The translations under genes and the position numbers were made by a program. The notes under the pieces are model-generated. The model did no database searches. It was not told where the DNA came from and saw only the letters and a program-made list of their open reading frames with translations. This document shows, one piece after another, positions 53,632 through 61,422 of a stretch of DNA of 64,000 nucleotides; the first letter of the stretch is position 1; each line of letters begins with the position of its first letter. The DNA is from Flavobacterium selenitireducens (GTDB lineage: Bacteria > Bacteroidota > Bacteroidia > Flavobacteriales > Flavobacteriaceae): NCBI RefSeq assembly GCF_014748335.1, contig NZ_JAAVIY010000001.1, positions 434,001 to 498,000 on the forward strand, in the 5' to 3' direction.

Positions 53632-56148
53632 TTAATGGGGATTCGTCCAGGCGGGCTTCAAACCTCCCTTTAGATAAAAATCAAACCATTGACCCGCTTT
53701 GACCGTAACGTCCATTTGTCCGGCAGCATGACCGAAAACGTGAGACTCGCCGGGATAAATCAGCATAACACTCTCTTTTCGAAGGCGGCGCATGGCCAGA
53801 TGCAATTCCATTGTTTGGCTGACTCCGACCTGAAAGTCATTCTGTCCGACATAAAGCAACAAAGGCGTTTTTACCTTCGCCGCATGCGTTATTGGCGAAT
53901 TGTCAAAATACCCTTGGGTGTCCTCAAAAAAGCTTTTTCCCATACGCATTTGATTTTCTTCGAAACGCCAGAAATTTGTATTATGGCCTGCGGCGTTTTC
54001 CGTGAGATAGCAATTTGCGAGATCTGAAACACCTGCACCTGATACCGCCGCTGCGAACAGTCGTGTTTGCGTGATGATGAAGTTGGTTTCGTAACCCCCA
54101 AAAGAATGCCCCATCAGGCCTACTCTATCCCTATCGACGGGAAATTTTTCCAAAACGGAGGCAGTTGCGTTCACAACGCATGTCGTGGCCGAGAAGCCAG
54201 GCTCACCAATAATGTAATCGATATCAGGAAAGAGCACAAAATAATCCCGACTGGTGTAGTAAGTAGTATTAAATGCCGCAGGGTTCCGCAGCGATGGATT
54301 TACAAATGCACGTCGCCGATGGCTTTGTTGTTCATATACATTTACTATCATAGGGTAGCTGCGGGCCGGGTCGTAATCAAACGGGAAGCAAAGGACACCT
54401 TTCAGCTTGCCGTGGTTTCCGTGAAATTCTATTGTTTCAGATTTGGACCACTTGTAGCGGGCAAATTGCGGGTTTGACTGAACAATTACAGTTTTTGAAT
54501 GTGTGTCAGACAGCACGAGCGACGGCGGCATATCGGAATCCTCTTCAAGATAACTGAAGGCTTTACCGCCCGAGGAAAGCTTCATCTCAGAAATCCGCTT
54601 ATCGCGATAAACCAAACATCTCGTTTGCCCGTCTTGATTAGTCACGAAATAGCCCGATTGTTGATGGTCGGGTGTATTGGCACGAAGAAGGAGTGGGTTT
54701 TTAAAGGAAACGAGTTTGCTTCTGGTATCCAGGCGGAAATTCACGCCGGGCAACTCAGGGGAAATTCTTTTCACCTGGGTCCCGTTAGGATGAACCCGCC
54801 AAACGCTGAGCCCGTCAGATAAAAGCACCGCTTTTTCATTCTCTTCCCATGCTACGAAGCGCAGCTGATCCTTTAACGCGGCGAATTCCTTTATTTTATC
54901 GATTCGCGCAGTAGTTCCTGTAGCCACATGGATGATATAACCCAACCCATCATTAAAGTATGCTATATGGTTTCCATTGGGACCAGGAACAAAAAGATTT
55001 AACCCGTCCGATTGGTTCTTCACCAACAGTTCGCTTTTCCCGTTTGTAAAATCAATAAGATAAATATCGCGGTAATTGTCAGTGCGAAAAGAAAGCTTAT
55101 ACCCCTGTTCTTCGTAACCCAAGCCGTATTTATTTGCTGACAACATGTCTATAGAACGAAATCGGGCGTCCAGCTCAATTATTTTGTCAGTTACCGGTTG
55201 CCATACAAACCAGTAATGTCGATTGGTTGCTATGCCCGACCGGGCACTTTCAAGTCGCGTATCGTGTGCATTCCAGATATGAGGGATATCCTTTGCTGGC
55301 TTCTCAGAAGTTTGGTTGGCTGTCGTCGTAAATAGAATATGCTTACCATCGTCAGATACCACCAGATGATTTACGTAAAATGCATCAATCTTGCGGTTAA
55401 ATCTGTCTAAGGCCGTCGATTCCAGTACCGCCTTTTTTTTGGATTTCACATCAAACAGGGTAAGATTTTTAGGAGGTGTCTTTTCGTCGGGTTTCAGAGT
55501 AAATGCCACTGTATTACTTTTCCTATTCCAGGTGAGATTGGCAAACAGTCCTTGGTCAGCCTTTGCCATAATTTGGAGGTCTCGTAATTTGTCGACGAGG
55601 ACTAAACCGGCAATTACTTTCTCGTCACTCTTTTGGCAAAAGGCAACGGCGTTTTTGTTGGGACTTAGCGTCACACTGGCAATGTTTTCGATTTTTTGAA
55701 TGAGTACGCCATCCAAAGACCGCAACAGAACACAAGAAATACCGCCTTTTTTGTTCGTTGTGAGCATCAAATACCCTTCTCCTGAAAGCACCTCGATGGC
55801 CGATATGTTTTCCTCCTCCCATTTTACACCTGTGATAAGATCATACATAACGAAGGCGCCCGTAGACGATAAGCTATAAAAGTGGCCCTCCCCAACGAAC
55901 TTTCCGGAATTATGTCCTGGCAGCACAAATCCTTTTCCCGTGCGGGCGTGCTTTAAAAATAAACTGTCTTTCCCTTGAACATACGATAGCGTATAAGTTG
56001 TCCAGATGCCCGACGGCGATAGTTCCCCATTTGAAAGCGTTGCCCATTTGTCGTATTCCTCCTGTGTGGGCAGCAAAGCCTTTGCAGCCTGTCCTAATAC
56101 CGGACAGGCACACAAAAGCCCCAAAAAACTAACCCAACTAAATATCAT
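53632..56148 (-). CDS. Exported S9 (prolyl oligopeptidase) family peptidase
   Basis: 838 residues from the ATG at 56148. A signal peptide (FSWVSFLGLLCACPVLGQ) sends it out of the cytoplasm. Residues about 25-590 form a degenerate beta-propeller; the hydrolase domain follows with nucleophile GLMGHSFGGYETNF, acid GQNDFQVG and base GESHVFGH, so the triad is complete. Such enzymes cut short peptides, often after proline or as dipeptidyl peptidases. The gene starts 5 bases after the susD stop, so it is the third gene of a SusCD operon, suggesting that peptides are the imported or surface-processed substrate. Confidence 0.9.
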   Translation of the reverse strand: MIFSWVSFLGLLCACPVLGQAAKALLPTQEEYDKWATLSNGELSPSGIWTTYTLSYVQGKDSLFLKHARTGKGFVLPGHNSGKFVGEGHFYSLSSTGAFVMYDLITGVKWEEENISAIEVLSGEGYLMLTTNKKGGISCVLLRSLDGVLIQKIENIASVTLSPNKNAVAFCQKSDEKVIAGLVLVDKLRDLQIMAKADQGLFANLTWNRKSNTVAFTLKPDEKTPPKNLTLFDVKSKKKAVLESTALDRFNRKIDAFYVNHLVVSDDGKHILFTTTANQTSEKPAKDIPHIWNAHDTRLESARSGIATNRHYWFVWQPVTDKIIELDARFRSIDMLSANKYGLGYEEQGYKLSFRTDNYRDIYLIDFTNGKSELLVKNQSDGLNLFVPGPNGNHIAYFNDGLGYIIHVATGTTARIDKIKEFAALKDQLRFVAWEENEKAVLLSDGLSVWRVHPNGTQVKRISPELPGVNFRLDTRSKLVSFKNPLLLRANTPDHQQSGYFVTNQDGQTRCLVYRDKRISEMKLSSGGKAFSYLEEDSDMPPSLVLSDTHSKTVIVQSNPQFARYKWSKSETIEFHGNHGKLKGVLCFPFDYDPARSYPMIVNVYEQQSHRRRAFVNPSLRNPAAFNTTYYTSRDYFVLFPDIDYIIGEPGFSATTCVVNATASVLEKFPVDRDRVGLMGHSFGGYETNFIITQTRLFAAAVSGAGVSDLANCYLTENAAGHNTNFWRFEENQMRMGKSFFEDTQGYFDNSPITHAAKVKTPLLLYVGQNDFQVGVSQTMELHLAMRRLRKESVMLIYPGESHVFGHAAGQMDVTVKAGQWFDFYLKGGLKPAWTNPH

Positions 56149-56153
56149 GGCTC

Positions 56154-57578
56154 TCAATATCCGGGATTTTGAGGCAAAAGGTTCGGATTAAGCAAAATCT
56201 CCGCTTCCGGAATCGGCAGTAACGCATCGTCGCTGTCCCATCCGGGTTTGGTTTGCGAGAGTATGGTATCGAGAAGGCCATAACGCTTCAGGTCAAGAAA
56301 GCGGTGCCCGTGCTCGCAAAAGAATTCAAGTCGGTTCTGTAACAGGATGTCAGATAATATTTCGCTTTGTGAAACCGCGCCGGTATTACCTACGCCTGCG
56401 AGATTTCGGATTAGGTTTAAATCTTCCTTGGACGTGGTCAGTTCACCTAAACGGGCTCGTGCTTCCGCTCGTAGCAGGTACATGTCCGGCAGGCGGAAAA
56501 CAATTGAATTTTCGGCCACGGTCCCGGAAGTCGCTTTGTATTTATAAGCATGATGCCAGGTAGTGCTTCCATCAGAAATAGCCCTGACCCAGTTTTGCCT
56601 TCGCAGATCGCCCGGCGGAAAAGCGGCTAGCAAATCCTGCGTCAAAGCGCCATTGGTAGGCGGGCCCGCGTTGAAGATGAACGTCGAAGCCTCTAGTGTG
56701 CCGAAACTGTTGTTTGCCGGGCTGAACTGCCAGATCGTTGCCGCACTTTGCTTGAGGAAGGTTTGAGCTAAATCTTGCACGTTCTGGTACAAGGCCGTTT
56801 CGTTAATCACGGCGGAGGCTTCATTTTCGGCCATTTCATAATCGCCGGATGCCAACCCAATTTTCCCTACCAGCGCGCGGGCTGCCATTTTGTTGGGACG
56901 GGTACGGGACGGTGCCAGGTAATCCAGCGGCAACAGCGACACAGCTCGATCAAGGTCTTCCAGACATAACGCGCGCACCTGGGCTATCGGCGTACGCGAA
57001 ACGTGTCGGTTTTGCTCATAGTCTGTTGTACGGATGTACGGAATGGGGCCGAATATTTCAGAAAGGTAAAAATGAAGCATGGCACGCGCAAACAACGCCT
57101 CCCCAAGAATTCTGTCCTTATCTGCCGCGGGAAGCGCAGTAGAATTGCCAATACCCTCGACGATGGCGTTACAGCCGTAGATTTGGTTGTACGTGGTATT
57201 GAATAAAGTGCGCACTTCCGCAGTGGTCACCGTAACCGAATTTGCATAGTACTGGCCGTAGCCGTTACCTGGGTTGCCGTAATAATCAAGATCATCGGCA
57301 TAGAGCCCCATCGAAAAAGAAAGTCCCCGGAAGTTCCCGCTGAACAAACCGTTATCACGCATCCGTGTATAGACTTCAGTCATGGCGGCGTGAGCGGTGG
57401 CCTTTTCCTCGAATACGTTAGGAGTATTCAATTGCGAATTTGGCAAATCCACCTCTACAAAATCATCGCAGCCCGCAAGCAGCAATGCTGCTATTGCGAT
57501 AATGACCGCGGACAAAGCGAGCCTGCAGGTAAAGGTACCCGCACCCCAGCAACTTTCAATATTCTTATTTAGTTTCAT
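56154..57578 (-). CDS. SusD/RagB-family surface lipoprotein
   Basis: 474 residues from the ATG at 57578. A lipoprotein signal ends ALLLAGCDDFVEVDLPNSQL, typical of SusD proteins, and the TPR-like helical body and the C-terminal PIPEAEILLNPNLLPQNPGY are family standards. SusD-type lids bind substrate over the SusC channel at the cell surface. It lies 11 bases after susC. RagB-like members take up peptides, which fits the peptidase gene behind it. Confidence 0.93.
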   Translation of the reverse strand: MKLNKNIESCWGAGTFTCRLALSAVIIAIAALLLAGCDDFVEVDLPNSQLNTPNVFEEKATAHAAMTEVYTRMRDNGLFSGNFRGLSFSMGLYADDLDYYGNPGNGYGQYYANSVTVTTAEVRTLFNTTYNQIYGCNAIVEGIGNSTALPAADKDRILGEALFARAMLHFYLSEIFGPIPYIRTTDYEQNRHVSRTPIAQVRALCLEDLDRAVSLLPLDYLAPSRTRPNKMAARALVGKIGLASGDYEMAENEASAVINETALYQNVQDLAQTFLKQSAATIWQFSPANNSFGTLEASTFIFNAGPPTNGALTQDLLAAFPPGDLRRQNWVRAISDGSTTWHHAYKYKATSGTVAENSIVFRLPDMYLLRAEARARLGELTTSKEDLNLIRNLAGVGNTGAVSQSEILSDILLQNRLEFFCEHGHRFLDLKRYGLLDTILSQTKPGWDSDDALLPIPEAEILLNPNLLPQNPGY

Positions 57579-57589
57579 GGCTGTAGTTT

Positions 57590-60500
57590 TTAAAATGAAA
57601 ATTGAATCCCAGTATTCCATATCCGTAGCGGAGGCAAGTAACCAACTACCGTAAATTCAGGGTCGGCTCCATCGTAAGGCGTAATGGTCAACAGGTTCTG
57701 AGCCTCGAAAAAGAACCTGAGACTGACTTTCTTTGTCCACTTTGCCGGCACGTTGTAAGAAAGCGAGAGCGATTTGAGGCGGATGAACGATGCATCCTTT
57801 ATCATTGCATCGCTTTCGATGTACCGCCCGTAGGCGACAGACGCCGCAGTATTGCCGACAGTCGCATACATTTGATGAGACGCGACATCGCCGGGCTGTT
57901 GCCAGTGGTCGCGAACGCTCACGGGCTGATTGGACTCCGTCCCTGGCATCCCAAAAAAGCTTTCCTCCCCAAAGTTTTCCTGCTTGACGAACTGGAAGAG
58001 AAAATCAAGCGAAATATCCTTGTAGCGAAACTGGTTCTGCAAGCCACCGTAGAATTTAGGGTTGAGATCTGCAATGGTTTTCCTGTCGTCTAATGCCGTG
58101 ATCTGCCCGTCCCCGTTTACGTCTTTAAAGGTGTAGATACCGGTTTGTGGGTCAACGCCTTCCAAATGATACAGCTTGCGGATGTTCAACGGCTGCCCGA
58201 TAAGATACGAAGTCGCATAAGGGCTCGACTCGAGATCAGGGAATTCCAACAGTTCATTGCGAGCGACAGTAAGATTAAAAGAAGTGGTCCAATTGAAATT
58301 GCGCCCTTTCACGTTCTCTGTACGCAAGGTAAATTCAAAGCCGTTGTTGAGTACCGAGGCATCGAGATTAGCCTGAATGGTTGAAAAACCTGTCGTACTG
58401 GGTAACGGAAGGCCTGCGAGCTGGTTGTCAGAAACATTCCTGAAATATCCTGCCGTGAGGAAAATCCTATCGTTAAAGAAACCCGTCTCAAGTGCCACCT
58501 CGAACTTGCGGTTACGCTCCCAGGCAAAGTTAGGATTGAACAGCCGGCTTGGGCCCATACCTATAACATTATCGTACCCAATGCCCGAAGACGAATACGT
58601 GTCCAGAAATTGGTAATCCCCAATCTGGTCGCTGCCCGTCGTGCCATAGCTTGCGCGAAGCTTTCCGAAGCTTAAAAGATCGCTGTTTTTAAGTAGATTC
58701 TCTTTCGAAAAAATCCACGCGAAGCCCGTCGCCCCAAAGCTGGCAAATTGCTTCCCGGGGCCAAAGCGGCTTGAGCCGTCACGCCTGCCCGTAAGATTCA
58801 GGACGTACTTTCCCTTCCAGTTGTAATTGACGCGCCCGAAAAACGCCTGGTAACGATACTCGACGATGTTGTCGAGCTGAGTGGTTCGGGTAGTTGCTGC
58901 CGCAAGGTTATAGATAAGGCTGTTGCTGGGAAAGCCCGTTGCGGTTTGAACCAACTGCGAACCTGTTTGGCTTTGAAACGTCCCACCCGCCAGGACATCA
59001 AGGCGACCTTTTCCGAATTCACGAACCCATTGCGCCTGCGGCTCCATGATCCATGAACTCCTCTTGCTCGATGAGGCCACCACCGACGCCCATTCGGGAC
59101 CCAATCCCGTCGCGGGGCTGTAAATCGTGGACGGTGATGCGGTATACTCGTCATTACTGATCGAGGTATATCCCAAATTGCTCCTTATTTGTAAGCCTGG
59201 CAACACTTCATACGATAGCAATCCGCCCGTAACCAAATCTTTGGTATGAGACACGTATTGCCCTTCGAGTTGGCGCATCGGGTTGTTGAACGTATTGTTT
59301 TCCCAATTCAGTTCTCCTGTATCCGTGTAAAGCTCGGGTGAATTGGGAGCCAGGCGTACCGCATCACGAGTCAGGTCAAGCCGCGGCTGGTCGTTCTTCT
59401 GCGCCGTATAACCAACATTCATGGTTGCCTTGAACTTTTTGTTAGGCGATTCGTGGTTGACGTTAAGGCGCATCCCTCCTTTTTTGTAGGCGAAATCCTT
59501 GATGTAGACACCGGTCTGTTTATTAAAATTTCCTGTCAACACAAACTGCGTCTCATTCGAGCCTCCCGAAACGGCGGCGTCCACATTGGTAAATTCCGCG
59601 ACGCCACCTAAAAGCTTATCCTGCCAGTCGGTGCGGCGCGTCCGATCCCAGGTGCCGTTAATATCGTAAGCGGACGGCGGGATAGCGCTTCCCGAGTTGA
59701 GATAGGCTTCCTCCCGCATTGCAACGTATTCCTGAGTGTTCAGCAGCTTGGTGAACTTGGCAACACTCCCCAGGCCGGAAGCAAATTTTGCCGTAAAACG
59801 TGTCTTTCCCGCCTTGCCCCTTTTGGTGGTGACAAGCACCACACCGTTTGCGCCACGGGATCCATAAATGGCGGTAGCATCGGCATCCTTTAAAATTTCA
59901 ATGCTTTCGATCTGCTCGGGATTGATCGTGCTTAAAGGCGATGGCTGCCGGACCATCACAGGGGAATTAATACCACTCCCTATCCCGTCGGGCGAGATGG
60001 GAACACCATCAATGATAAACAATGGATTGTTCCCTGCCGCCCGCAGGCTGTTCTGGCCGCGGATCTTGATGTCGAACCCACCGCCTGGCGTGCCGCTCGT
60101 CTGGATGATATTGACACCCGCGACACGGCCTTGCAAGGCACCCAGCATTTCAGTAACAGGCTGATTGTCTATTTCCGATGCTGTAACCCGCGCAATACTC
60201 CCCGTACGCTCCTTCTCCTTCACCGAGTAATACCCGGCATTTACAACAACGTCTTGCAATGACAATACATCTTCCTCAAGCAGGATTTTTAGCGACGTGT
60301 TGCTCCCCAACGTTATTTCAGCCGTCTTATACCCGACAAACGAAAAAACTAACATTTCTCCGGGTTGGGCATCTATCGAGAAATTGCCCAAGGCATCGGT
60401 AGTGGTTAAAACAGTTTTGCCTTTAACGGCGACGGTCACGCCCGGCAAAGGCCCGCGGGCATCGCTAACGGTACCGCCAATGGTTTGCGGCTGTACCTGA

Positions 60501-60613
60501 ATGTGGTTTGGTTTAAGCGGTATGCGCAATTCTGAGGCGTGGGCGCTCACATGCCCAGCCGCGTTTAGCAACAGCAATACAGCCGCTGCCTTACGCAATG
60601 AAAAGTTTTTCAT
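57590..60613 (-). CDS. SusC/RagA-family TonB-dependent transporter
   Basis: 1007 residues. The signal peptide is followed by a carboxypeptidase-like regulatory domain (GTVSDARGPLPGVTVAVKGK), a plug with the SusC signature (ALQGRVAGVNI, RGQNSLRAAGNNPLFIIDGV, YGSRGANGVVLVTTKRG), and the 22-strand barrel ending in the typical aromatic strand RIWNTGIQFSF. It imports a ligand held by the SusD partner using the TonB system. No anti-sigma or FecR-type gene and no N-terminal signalling domain are present, so regulation probably comes from elsewhere. Confidence 0.95.
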   Translation of the reverse strand: MKNFSLRKAAAVLLLLNAAGHVSAHASELRIPLKPNHIQVQPQTIGGTVSDARGPLPGVTVAVKGKTVLTTTDALGNFSIDAQPGEMLVFSFVGYKTAEITLGSNTSLKILLEEDVLSLQDVVVNAGYYSVKEKERTGSIARVTASEIDNQPVTEMLGALQGRVAGVNIIQTSGTPGGGFDIKIRGQNSLRAAGNNPLFIIDGVPISPDGIGSGINSPVMVRQPSPLSTINPEQIESIEILKDADATAIYGSRGANGVVLVTTKRGKAGKTRFTAKFASGLGSVAKFTKLLNTQEYVAMREEAYLNSGSAIPPSAYDINGTWDRTRRTDWQDKLLGGVAEFTNVDAAVSGGSNETQFVLTGNFNKQTGVYIKDFAYKKGGMRLNVNHESPNKKFKATMNVGYTAQKNDQPRLDLTRDAVRLAPNSPELYTDTGELNWENNTFNNPMRQLEGQYVSHTKDLVTGGLLSYEVLPGLQIRSNLGYTSISNDEYTASPSTIYSPATGLGPEWASVVASSSKRSSWIMEPQAQWVREFGKGRLDVLAGGTFQSQTGSQLVQTATGFPSNSLIYNLAAATTRTTQLDNIVEYRYQAFFGRVNYNWKGKYVLNLTGRRDGSSRFGPGKQFASFGATGFAWIFSKENLLKNSDLLSFGKLRASYGTTGSDQIGDYQFLDTYSSSGIGYDNVIGMGPSRLFNPNFAWERNRKFEVALETGFFNDRIFLTAGYFRNVSDNQLAGLPLPSTTGFSTIQANLDASVLNNGFEFTLRTENVKGRNFNWTTSFNLTVARNELLEFPDLESSPYATSYLIGQPLNIRKLYHLEGVDPQTGIYTFKDVNGDGQITALDDRKTIADLNPKFYGGLQNQFRYKDISLDFLFQFVKQENFGEESFFGMPGTESNQPVSVRDHWQQPGDVASHQMYATVGNTAASVAYGRYIESDAMIKDASFIRLKSLSLSYNVPAKWTKKVSLRFFFEAQNLLTITPYDGADPEFTVVGYLPPLRIWNTGIQFSF

Positions 60614-60658
60614 ACTTTGGTAAGGTTAAATGAAACTTTGTTTTGTTTGCATCGAATG

Positions 60659-60702
60659 AAAGCCCTTCACGGAAGTTTGGCGACTGAGTGAGGGGCTTTT
60701 TT
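60659..60702 (+). terminator. Plus-strand intrinsic terminator 46 bases upstream of susC
   Basis: A 12-base-pair stem with one G-U pair (60659-60670 with 60688-60699) is followed by six T. It is oriented against susC, so it would end an antisense transcript or act as a hairpin in the susC leader. Confidence 0.6.
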
Positions 60703-60821
60703 AACTCATTGACACACAATGATTTTTGGTTACGAAATCGATTGCGTGAATTAGGCGTTTTTTGTTAGTTCATCATAGGCAATCAGCTTAATTGGGTTAA
60801 AGAGCCTACGCGGTGTGGAAT

Positions 60822-60893
60822 AAAAAAGCGTGGGACTCAGCTTATCGGCTCTATGGCACTGGTATACCTGCACACGAATAAGTGAGCCCACGC
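60822..60893 (-). terminator. Long hairpin with T-run; terminator of a small transcript
   Basis: On the minus strand 60893-60875 pairs with 60847-60828 in about 18 base pairs broken only by single-base bulges, with a 27-base loop and then six T (60827-60822). It is far longer than needed for simple termination. Alternative pairings exist (60848-60853 with 60946-60951; 60858-60864 with 60936-60942; 60866-60876 with 60900-60910), so the loop may form a pseudoknot or switch. Confidence 0.6.
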
Positions 60894-60909
60894 CCGGGTC
60901 GTGAGCAGG

Positions 60910-61038
60910 TCACTTGTCCTCCTTGTGCTTGAAATTACCAGTTTCTAGAGCAGGATTCAAAGCGAATGCTTCTAATGCTTTCTGTAAGAAGTATCGCAAA
61001 AATATGTAATCAATTGCGAATATAATAAATAATATCAA
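60910..61038 (-). CDS. Possible 42-residue single-span membrane peptide with TTG start
   Basis: The minus frame is open from 61089 to the TGA at 60910-60912 and has no ATG; a TTG at 61038 gives 42 codons. The product has a basic lead-in if read from further upstream (RRKKIRTAIRV), one hydrophobic span (ILFIIFAIDYIFLRYFL), then a soluble tail (QKALEAFALNPALETGNF, ending KHKEDK). It directly precedes the long hairpin terminator. It could be a real small membrane protein, a type I toxin-like peptide, or a remnant of a decayed gene. Confidence 0.35.
   Translation of the reverse strand: MILFIIFAIDYIFLRYFLQKALEAFALNPALETGNFKHKEDK
60997..61004 (-). promoter_or_regulatory. -7 element (TATTTTTG) of a possible small RNA
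   Basis: The minus strand reads TATTTTTG, a full match. A start near 60990 and an end at the T-run near 60822 would give an RNA of about 170 bases. No properly spaced TTG was found, and the element lies inside the small peptide frame. Confidence 0.3.
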
Positions 61039-61091
61039 AACGCGGATAGCTGTCCGAATTTTTTTCTTCGGTAGAGACGAGATTTGCCTTA

Positions 61092-61313
61092 ATGCCTAAC
61101 CTGAGTCGAACAATATGTGAGTTTATATCCAAAGAATGGATACGCAAGGCCAAGTCCAATCGGGCTTTTGCCATCGAGCACAATATTGATGAGAAGACGG
61201 TGAGGCGAATTCTCGAAGATGAACACTACAGTATTACGTTGGAGACTTTGGCCAAGATACTCGAGAGCCGTAATTTGAAGTTGGGTGAATTTTTTACTAT
61301 CGTGAATTTATAA
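61092..61313 (+). CDS. Mini helix-turn-helix protein (Xre-like)
   Basis: 73 residues, consisting only of a DNA-binding domain: KSNRAFAIEHNIDEKTVRRIL is the HTH, and ITLETLAKILESRNLKLGEFF closes the fold as in Cro/C1 proteins. There is no sensor or multimerisation part. Such small regulators often sit beside TPR or lipoprotein genes in Bacteroidota accessory loci. It may control the divergent small transcript or susC. Confidence 0.7.
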   Translation: MPNLSRTICEFISKEWIRKAKSNRAFAIEHNIDEKTVRRILEDEHYSITLETLAKILESRNLKLGEFFTIVNL

Positions 61314-61422
61314 GAGGCTGGCTGGCATCATCGTGGTTTACCCTGGTCGCCATCGTATAATCGACTGTTTCGTAAAGATCCGTATAATTGCCCCATGATC
61401 TTTTCAAAGTCGGTTCTCGCCA

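Larger units (their letters stand above)
60614..61091. other. 478-base region upstream of susC packed with RNA-like structure
   Basis: It contains a plus-strand terminator-like hairpin near susC (60659-60702), a very long hairpin with a T-run on the minus strand (60822-60893), a 42-codon ATG-less frame (60910-61038) and a -7 element (60997-61004). No ordinary gene was found. Confidence 0.6.

Noticed and set aside
60828..60893. Reading the long inverted repeat as an insertion-sequence end or integron-type recombination site
   Set aside because: No target duplication, no recombinase and no integron core motifs; the T-run directly after the repeat on the minus strand fits termination better.
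60841..60935. GTG-initiated 20-codon frame behind a strong AAGGAGG on the minus strand upstream of susC
   Set aside because: Shine-Dalgarno sequences are seldom used in this phylum and the AAGGAGG also encodes the end of the small membrane-peptide frame, so the match is probably chance.
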